DNA of 64,000 nt from Gymnopilus junonius (Eukaryota; Basidiomycota; Agaricomycetes; Agaricales; Galerinaceae): positions 62,001 through 126,000 of the forward strand of contig JADNYJ010000074.1 in NCBI GenBank assembly GCA_015501075.1, read 5' to 3'. A program made the translations under genes and the position numbers. The notes under the pieces were generated by a model, which saw nothing but the letters and a program-made list of their open reading frames with translations, did not search any database and was not told the origin of the DNA. Of the stretch, positions 57,910-64,000 are shown piece after piece. Each line of letters opens with the position of its first letter. Within the stretch, counting starts at the first letter, position 1.

Positions 57910-58275
57910 ATGCCGGAAGGGGTACATACCGGCGACATTGAATCCATCCAGTCCGAGACCAACGCGCCTTATGTATTCAAGCCGGACTCGGAGGAAGAGG
58001 ACTTCTCCAACGCGTTTTTACATGACGCGTTATACTCGAATAAGACGCGCGAAGAGATATCGGAGGAACTCCTGACGTACTCTAAATTGCGCGTGTCCAA
58101 CGTGGACTTTTTCTCTTGGGATCAGATTCTTCATGTCGACTCGGAGGATCACCGTGTAAATGAAGCCATGTTGGTTGATGATGCTCCGATAGGAACCACT
58201 TCTGAAGTTGAAAGCTTCAAAAAAGGCGGAGGATTGTCTGATTATAGCTCATGCGCGGACATCGATTCTGGATAA
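57910..58275 (+). CDS. Small acidic hypothetical protein
   Basis: An open frame of 121 residues from ATG at 57910 (MPEGVHTGDIES). It is acidic, with DSEEEDF, EEISEELLTY and DSEDHRV and a glycine/serine end. I recognise no family. It could be the last exon of a longer gene, since coding-like bits (SLEEVQKDDELTRSLYKLP) occur upstream at about 57611-57720 in a different frame. Confidence 0.4.
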   Translation: MPEGVHTGDIESIQSETNAPYVFKPDSEEEDFSNAFLHDALYSNKTREEISEELLTYSKLRVSNVDFFSWDQILHVDSEDHRVNEAMLVDDAPIGTTSEVESFKKGGGLSDYSSCADIDSG

Positions 58276-58482
58276 TTAATATCAACACCACGAACCGCAC
58301 CATTCCCGCATCATAACGCGTCCGGCACTCCCTTTCAGCTTTTGCAACTTGTATGCACAGACACTACATCATCTAGCTCTACATTGACTCACAATGATCA
58401 ATGAATCGCGCTTCACGTTCTTCGCATCCTCTATATTTGATTCAGCTTCATCCCACTTAGTCGTTCAACCCTATTATCTAGC

Positions 58483-59240
58483 ATGCAAGAGAAGAAACAA
58501 GAACTAAGCAGTTACCTGAACACAATTCGCGGGCTGTCTTTTTCGAGAGATATCTCTCCGATATTTTCGTCTTCCTATGCGGAGAGCATTCTGAATTTCT
58601 TTGATCAGACTGGAAAGAATCCAGCCAACTCGGCAGGGGACGGAAAGTGGGATACTATTTTGGTGAAAGTTCGTGCTGCTCAAGCTTTTCAAATGAGCAT
58701 TGCTAAAAAGCGTGTATCTGCCTAGTTCTCCTAGAAGACCAGAGCTTTGAAGAGTCGCGCAACCCTGAGAAGTCGTGGTGGCCGCTTCCACATACCTGGC
58801 GGCACCTTGGGAATGTAAGCTTTGAATGGTCTGAATGGCACGAAGAAATTTTTATGGCTCGCTTCATAGCACTAGAAAGCATGGGTAAGCACTTGTTCTC
58901 AGCCATTTAAAGAGATTAGAGCATATAACTTGACGTTGATCTGAACTTCTCGTTTGAAACTAATTTAGGTATGGGTCCACTGGCAAGTGCCGCGTCGCAG
59001 CCTTACCCTCAGCCGATGCCCCTAAAGGAATGGTTGGCACACATTAAAAAAAGGATGGAGAAGATGATCTCAATTAGAAGGCGTTTCGTATCTCAATTTT
59101 TGAGCGCAGCAATTGGCGTTGAAGCTCCGAAGACGAAAGTCAGGAAGACCGGCTCAACAGTGGGAAAGCAAAAACAGACGATGTTGTGGTCAGACAATCA
59201 GACAATTGTTTACAGTAATAGCCAACTGTGTCCAACTTAG
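58483..59240 (+). pseudogene. Hypothetical protein, one-base frameshift
   Basis: Starts MQEKKQELSSYLN and continues IFSSSYAESILNFF, KWDTILVKVRAAQAF and SIAKK, where the A run at 58705-58709 appears one base short. With one more A the frame goes on to LVLLEDQSFEES, WWPLPHTWRHLG, FEWSEWHEEIFMARFI and, after an intron (about 58885-58968), MGPLASAASQPYPQP and KEWLAHIKKRMEKM, ending at 59240. As written it stops after KKRVSA. The aromatic-rich middle is clearly protein-like, but I know no family for it. Confidence 0.45.
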
Positions 59241-59960
59241 GTCTACTTGAGGTTCTCGATAGCACGGTATTCCTATTCAATGTGCCAATGAAATGGTTCA
59301 GAACTGTCAGAATATCTTTTGACGGCGCACTGACCTAAATTTAGCACTACATTACATCAGCAACCGTGTTGGAACTGACTTCAGTCCACGACCACGACCT
59401 CCTCATCAACATTCCTCATCTTTCGTGCACCAAACCATCAAGATTTGACCGATATTTGACATAAGTTATCGAGGGCAACGATTTCGGGAAGGGGAAATTA
59501 GGATCAAGGGGCATTGGCCGTGCTCATTGCAACCGTGTTGTAACAGGGGGTCGAGGACAGGTGCGTGCCAGGATGTCTACAGACAATGATGAAGTCTAAA
59601 ATTTGACAAGGACAGGCTCAAATCTATTACTTCGGGCATCCAAAATCCCAGTTCGTTACAAGGCCTAAAAATACCTCGTTTTTTAAAGTGAGTCCTGCCA
59701 CGAGTTGATGCGCTTATGAATTGCCCTGAAACGAACCTGTCGTCGATTCTATTTTCCAGAATATTGCATTTCTATGGTCGAATTTGCCCATGTTTGAAGT
59801 TTCGCCTCGTTCCATCTCGTAACCTCAAGTCCTGGAAGGGAACCATACCTGCAATCCATCGTGATACCAATTCTCTGGATTTGTAAACTATTGTGCATTC
59901 TTCAACGCAACGACCCCTTATTAACAAGGCAGATTCAGCCCCACGACCACCACGACCACG
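59241..59960. other. Promoter side of the TLDc gene
   Basis: No gene seen. Runs of CCACGACCACGACC occur both near 59388 and directly before the start at 59961, a small direct repeat. Confidence 0.4.
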
Positions 59961-62900
59961 ATGACCGACGTATCACATAAATCTCCTTTCGATGACGTCG
60001 CCTTCCTCGACCCATTACAATCTCAGCCTGCCATACAAACTGCGACTCTGACACCAACGGCTCTGACACCGACCCCTTCCCAATATCCAGTATCCAATGC
60101 TCATGAACAACAGCCCTCATACCTGGGCCCCTCTTTCCAATCCCTTTCAACAAACAAGGCGCCCTCTACACCAGCCTCAAAAAGCAAGCAGAATGCCGAT
60201 ACGTTTGCTTCGCTTGTCGCCGACCAGGAACACAGCCTGTTTGATCAGGCCTCACGCCTAAACTCGCACACGAATGCGTCCCCCCTGCCACACCGGCGGA
60301 CAGAGAGTATTAGTTCGCAGCAGAGTGATTTCGGAGCATTCGTTTCTGTGCCCTCTTCTGAAGATCCCCTATCAGCCGATTTATGGGATTTCGATGAGCA
60401 ACAGCCACAGCTACCCGTTGCCGAAACCCCCACTACCGCAACACCTGCGGGTTTCGACCAGGCTCGCCAGGCTGTCGCCGATGACGATGACCATAATCCA
60501 GGCACGCATTCACAACCCGTATCTGCATTACTACCTCCACCAAGACCATCATCCCAATCTTCCTCCTCAGTATCCATAAACACGTTCTCCAGCTCCTCTC
60601 AGAATAATTCGACATTGTCCTTCTTCGATCAGTTTGCACAGAATGCAAAAGAACGATCCCAGGCTAGGAGTAGTCATCTCCTCGACGAATTGTTCCTCCA
60701 TCAAGACGACCCCTTATACTTCGTGAAGGATCAAAAGCCAGCAGACAAACCCGATGAGAAGCCCAACGAGCTGGGCTCAGCCACAGCCCCTCCTGCTATT
60801 TTACCTCCCTCACTTCTCTCGCCTCCTCTGATTCCACTGCCAACCTCAACGTTGCCATCACCTCTCGCCTCACCGGGTGCCATTGCTTCATCTGCACCCG
60901 TGTTATCACCGTCGCTAGCGGTAGTGTCACCACAGCCACAGCAGAAGCATCCACATTCCTTGCTCGACGTTGACCTCAATGATGAGCTCGACCACGATTA
61001 CTTCCGCGTATCTCAGTCAGATGCGCATGTACCTCACAAGCAATTCACGTTATCTCCACATTTACGGTCTCCACCTACGCGTTCTTCCTCTATTTCTGTC
61101 CCTGTGCCGACAGTGGCTCCTCCAGTAGCATCATCAGAAGGAGCTGTGAGCTCACAGCCTCACTCCCCGCCGGCTGCTGTGTCGTATGTCGTATCTCATC
61201 ATTTGGCAACATCACCGCTGGCTTCCTCTGCGGTTGACCATCCACATTTGAACAACCACCACACGAACGGCTCAGAGGATGGGGGCATTCCTAAATTGAC
61301 GTCGCGGTCCTCGTTTAATCTCCCTGGAAAGTGGATGTCGACTTTACTTCGGAGTGCGCCATCGCCCGGCGATGTGGCTGCGAAGATATTACCTGCCAGC
61401 CCCTCCATTGAATCGGTTTTTGGAGCAGGATCAAGGACAGCCGGCGAGATCAGTACTTCACCCTCATCCTCCACCAGCCCTCTTCCTCAAGTATCAGTGT
61501 CAGCAATGACTTCCCCCCTTCCGAGCCAGGAACCAACACTTCATAGGCGGAGCTCGACATCACCGTCACGTCGGCGCATACCTCGCCAACCCTCATTTAC
61601 TCACTCAAACCCATTTACTCCTCCAGCCCCGACTGCTTCTGTCGTTCACGGAGCATCACCGTTTGCTCCACATGTTTATATACCACCAACCGGGGCACCA
61701 GGTTTTAAAGGCGAGCAATACACGTGGGATAAAGGCTATTCTGAGGAGCTGGAGGCGGAGAGGGAAAAAGAACTGGGTGGGAAGGACGTCAAGCCTGGAC
61801 CTCAGGTCAATGTTAAAGCGCAAACGCTTCCTGTTGTTGGCAAGGAGAATGAGCCTGAAGATGGTGCTGGTCGTGGTTCCTCGGCTCTTGGTTCCAAGGC
61901 AGGTTGGGGCAGTGGGTTTGGGTTCTCATTCGGTACTATCAGAGGTGGTGGTAACGGAAAGGGCAAGCTCGCTGCTTCGGGATCAGGTTCGGGTCTTAGA
62001 CCCTCCAATTCCTTTATATCTTCAAATGGAAGTGTGAAAGCCCCTTCTATCCACTCAGCTGGGTCGGGTTCCGATAGCTCCTCCTTCATCGCTAACGAGA
62101 GGGGCGTTAGCAGTCCTCCTGAGATGAAACATTCAGAAGAGTTAACTAGCGAGCGGACAGGGCGAAAGAGGAGGGATGAGAGTGAGAGTGAGAACATAGG
62201 AAGCGAAAGAGATGGGATTGGGGCGTTCATTGAACGGAAGAGTGGAAATATAGAACTTGTGGGCAGGAGGGCGGCCACAACACCTGTGGTGACATCTGAA
62301 CTGGCAAACATGGTAACGTCCTTTCCTTTCCTTCACTACCTTCCCTGCTGACGCTATAACTAGATCCGCTCTTATTTGCCTGCCCTGTCGCGTCTGCCTC
62401 GTTCATGGACACTCATATACTCACTAGACCAAGACGGTATATCGCTTAACACACTTTATACACGGTGCGAAGCCCATGCGACGCGTCGACCTGCACCTGG
62501 AGAGGTTTTATCCAATAACACTGCTATGCTGGTCGCGGTGCGTGATGCTGATGGTGGTATCTTCGGAGCATGGGTGGCGGAGGGCGTAAGGTTGAACAAG
62601 GGAAAGGGGTATTTTGGAGGTGGCGAATCGTAAGTTCATCCCATATTTTGGATTTCCACCCGCCCACGTTAAATCCCGTCTGGTCTTTCCTTGACGTGAT
62701 GCTAACCTCAATTTCCGCCCACCAGGTTTTTATGGAAATACCGTGACGGCGTCCTGAAAGTGTTCAAATGTACCGGAAAGAACAACTACATCGCACTTTG
62801 TGTACCCGAGTCCATTTCATTTGGTGGCGGGTAAGTTTGTTTCTGGCTGGCGATATTTCCTTGCGCCGCAACTAACTAACATGATGATTTACAGAGATGG

Positions 62901-63057
62901 ACATTACGGTCTCTATCTTGATGAATCTCTATTCGACGGTTCCTCGGCACCATGTCCCACTTTCAACAACGAACCGTTGTGTTCGCCTGGACCGAGAAAG
63001 GGTGCTTCTGTCGCTTTCGAATGCGTGGGGCTGGAGGTTTGGGGCATGGGACCATGA
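59961..63057 (+). CDS. OXR1: TLDc-domain protein, OXR1-like
   Basis: Exons 59961-62312, 62364-62629, 62726-62830 and 62895-63057 join in frame to 961 residues. The first exon codes about 780 residues of low-complexity Ser/Pro/Thr/Gln sequence with few hydrophobic patches, likely disordered. The remaining exons code the TLDc domain: WTLIYSLDQDGISLNTLY, VAVRDADGGIFGAW, YFGGGESFLWKY, KCTGKNNYIALC, SISFGGGDGHYGLYLDESLF, CPTFNNEPL and the closing FECVGLEVWGMG. Proteins of this kind protect against oxidative damage; the TLDc domain binds the vacuolar proton ATPase and can promote its disassembly. The long N-terminus is usual for basidiomycete homologues and may mediate localisation (inference). Confidence 0.9.
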
Positions 63058-63683
63058 AAAACAATCACGCAGCACTCTTTTGACTTGGCACTCACATGCA
63101 TCAGTTGCATTGTAGAATCGTTGGCGAGTACCCTGCTTTACAAATTCATTTCCAGACAAGGACCAAACGCAAATATTGTTTATAGTGTTCTAATATCCCA
63201 TTGTATTTTTACATCTCATTTACCTTCAAGTCGCAATCTGATTCATCAATAATGTATATTATAAATATTTGAATCTTTGGTCGGATCTATCAATCTTCGA
63301 CACTCAGCAGTATCACGTACTGAGCGCCGACAGGGGTTGGTCACCTGATCACCATTTCTTAGTCATCATTTCTCACAAATTTAAGTGGGTGTCATCATTG
63401 TATCATCAGCATTTACGAATTCAGTTCTAGTCTTGTTCTAGTCGAAATGCATTGTACAATTCTACAATCCAAGAATCCAACTGTTTTCTCGACTCTATAA
63501 GGGCCTGGACTTGGACTGAATGGGACTTTGTCCTCGCGCATTCAGGAGCCTGAATTTGGTTGGTATGTATCTAAATCGCTACTGATGACATCCTGAGACA
63601 GTGGGTCTTGCGAAACCCGCTTTTCCTTTAAACTGGAGGGGCTACCGGTGCGGTCGCTTCCAAAACCACTCTTCTCGTTCCTC
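63058..63683. other. Intergenic space
   Basis: It holds the 3' end of the TLDc gene and the promoter of the next gene. No gene seen. Confidence 0.4.
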
Positions 63684-64000
63684 ATGTCGAACGACCACTC
63701 CCGCAAAACCAGGACAGGCTCTTTTCGGTTTTCCGAAGATACGAATTTTGAAAAGCGCTCCACCGCGGAGCGTCACTCTTTCCTTGCCCAGGAGCCAGCT
63801 GGTGATTCAGATGACCTTACGCCCTCACAGAGTCAGGACTCAGGTTTGTCTATTGAATGATACTTTTCCCTCTTTGCTCGACGAGCTAATTTCAATAAAG
63901 GGCCTCCCGAATCAGGCAAAGAGTTAAAGTCGTCGCCTATACCTTTTACTTACCCTTCCGGTTCCGGGAAGGCAATTGGAGAGGAACATCCCGACGACAA
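63684..64000 (+). CDS. Partial gene at right edge
   Basis: Begins at ATG 63684 (MSNDHSRKTRTGSFRFSED), runs to a donor at 63843/63844, resumes at 63901 in phase and leaves the window still open. About 86 residues are visible, polar and Ser-rich (GDSDDLTPSQSQDSG, then SGKELKSSPIPF). This is probably the disordered N-terminus of a larger protein. Not enough is seen to name it. Confidence 0.5.

Noticed and set aside
61802..62311. 169-codon minus-strand frame in the TLDc gene
   Set aside because: It is antisense to the low-complexity first exon; open frames are common opposite such biased sequence.

Overview
The window looks like nuclear DNA of a mushroom-forming basidiomycete (Agaricomycetes, probably Agaricales). 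The evidence is the many short introns of about 50 bases, the gene families present (DUF6534-type membrane protein, ABCC transporter, OPT transporter, BTB protein, TLDc protein) and above all an expanded block of STE3-type pheromone receptors interleaved with farnesylated-pheromone precursor genes. That block, about 7.5-22.9 kb, is a B (P/R) mating-type locus with five intact seven-helix receptors and four CaaX peptide precursors.

Layout. 1-3.0 kb: members of an unrecognised multi-exon family, one running off the left edge on the minus strand, one fragment, and one five-exon copy with a single-base lesion. 3.3-3.5 kb: a cluster of short palindromes. 4.39-5.80 kb: a fold-back/MITE-like insertion with long inverted arms and a 6-base target-site duplication. 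6.0-6.9 kb: an RG-rich conserved protein. 7.5-22.9 kb: the mating locus. 23.3-24.1 kb: a secreted or membrane-anchored cysteine-rich protein. 24.7-26.2 kb: a membrane/coiled-coil protein. 27.8-30.0 kb: a DUF6534-like membrane protein. 30.2-31.3 kb: a SAM methyltransferase. 31.9-38.8 kb: an ABCC exporter. 40.4-43.7 kb: two more members of the left-edge family. 44.1-45.0 kb: a BTB protein. 45.3-46.6 kb: a secreted protein with a frameshift. 47.4-50.8 kb: an oligopeptide transporter. 53.4-57.6 kb: two tandem Old Yellow Enzyme-like genes, both damaged, with a small PHD-finger gene between inverted ends. 57.9-59.2 kb: two unrecognised genes. 60.0-63.1 kb: an OXR1-like TLDc protein. The right edge carries the start of another gene.

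How the parts work together. In this kind of locus each lipid-modified peptide is secreted and read by STE3-type receptors of a compatible partner, and the signal controls nuclear migration and clamp formation. Copies of ACAATGG/CCATTGT lie upstream of eight of the nine mating genes or in shared intergenic spaces, with an exact ACAAAGGGA upstream of receptor 4. This fits control by an HMG-box factor of the Prf1/Mat2 type. The receptors form two obvious pairs (1 with 5, 2 with 4) plus receptor 3, which suggests several sub-loci joined in one region. The flanks hold transporters, redox enzymes and lineage-specific families, several carrying single-base lesions, while every mating gene I spliced keeps frame across all its introns.

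Limits: exon borders were placed by eye from GT/GC...AG signals and reading frame. Family names come from recognisable motifs, not from a search.
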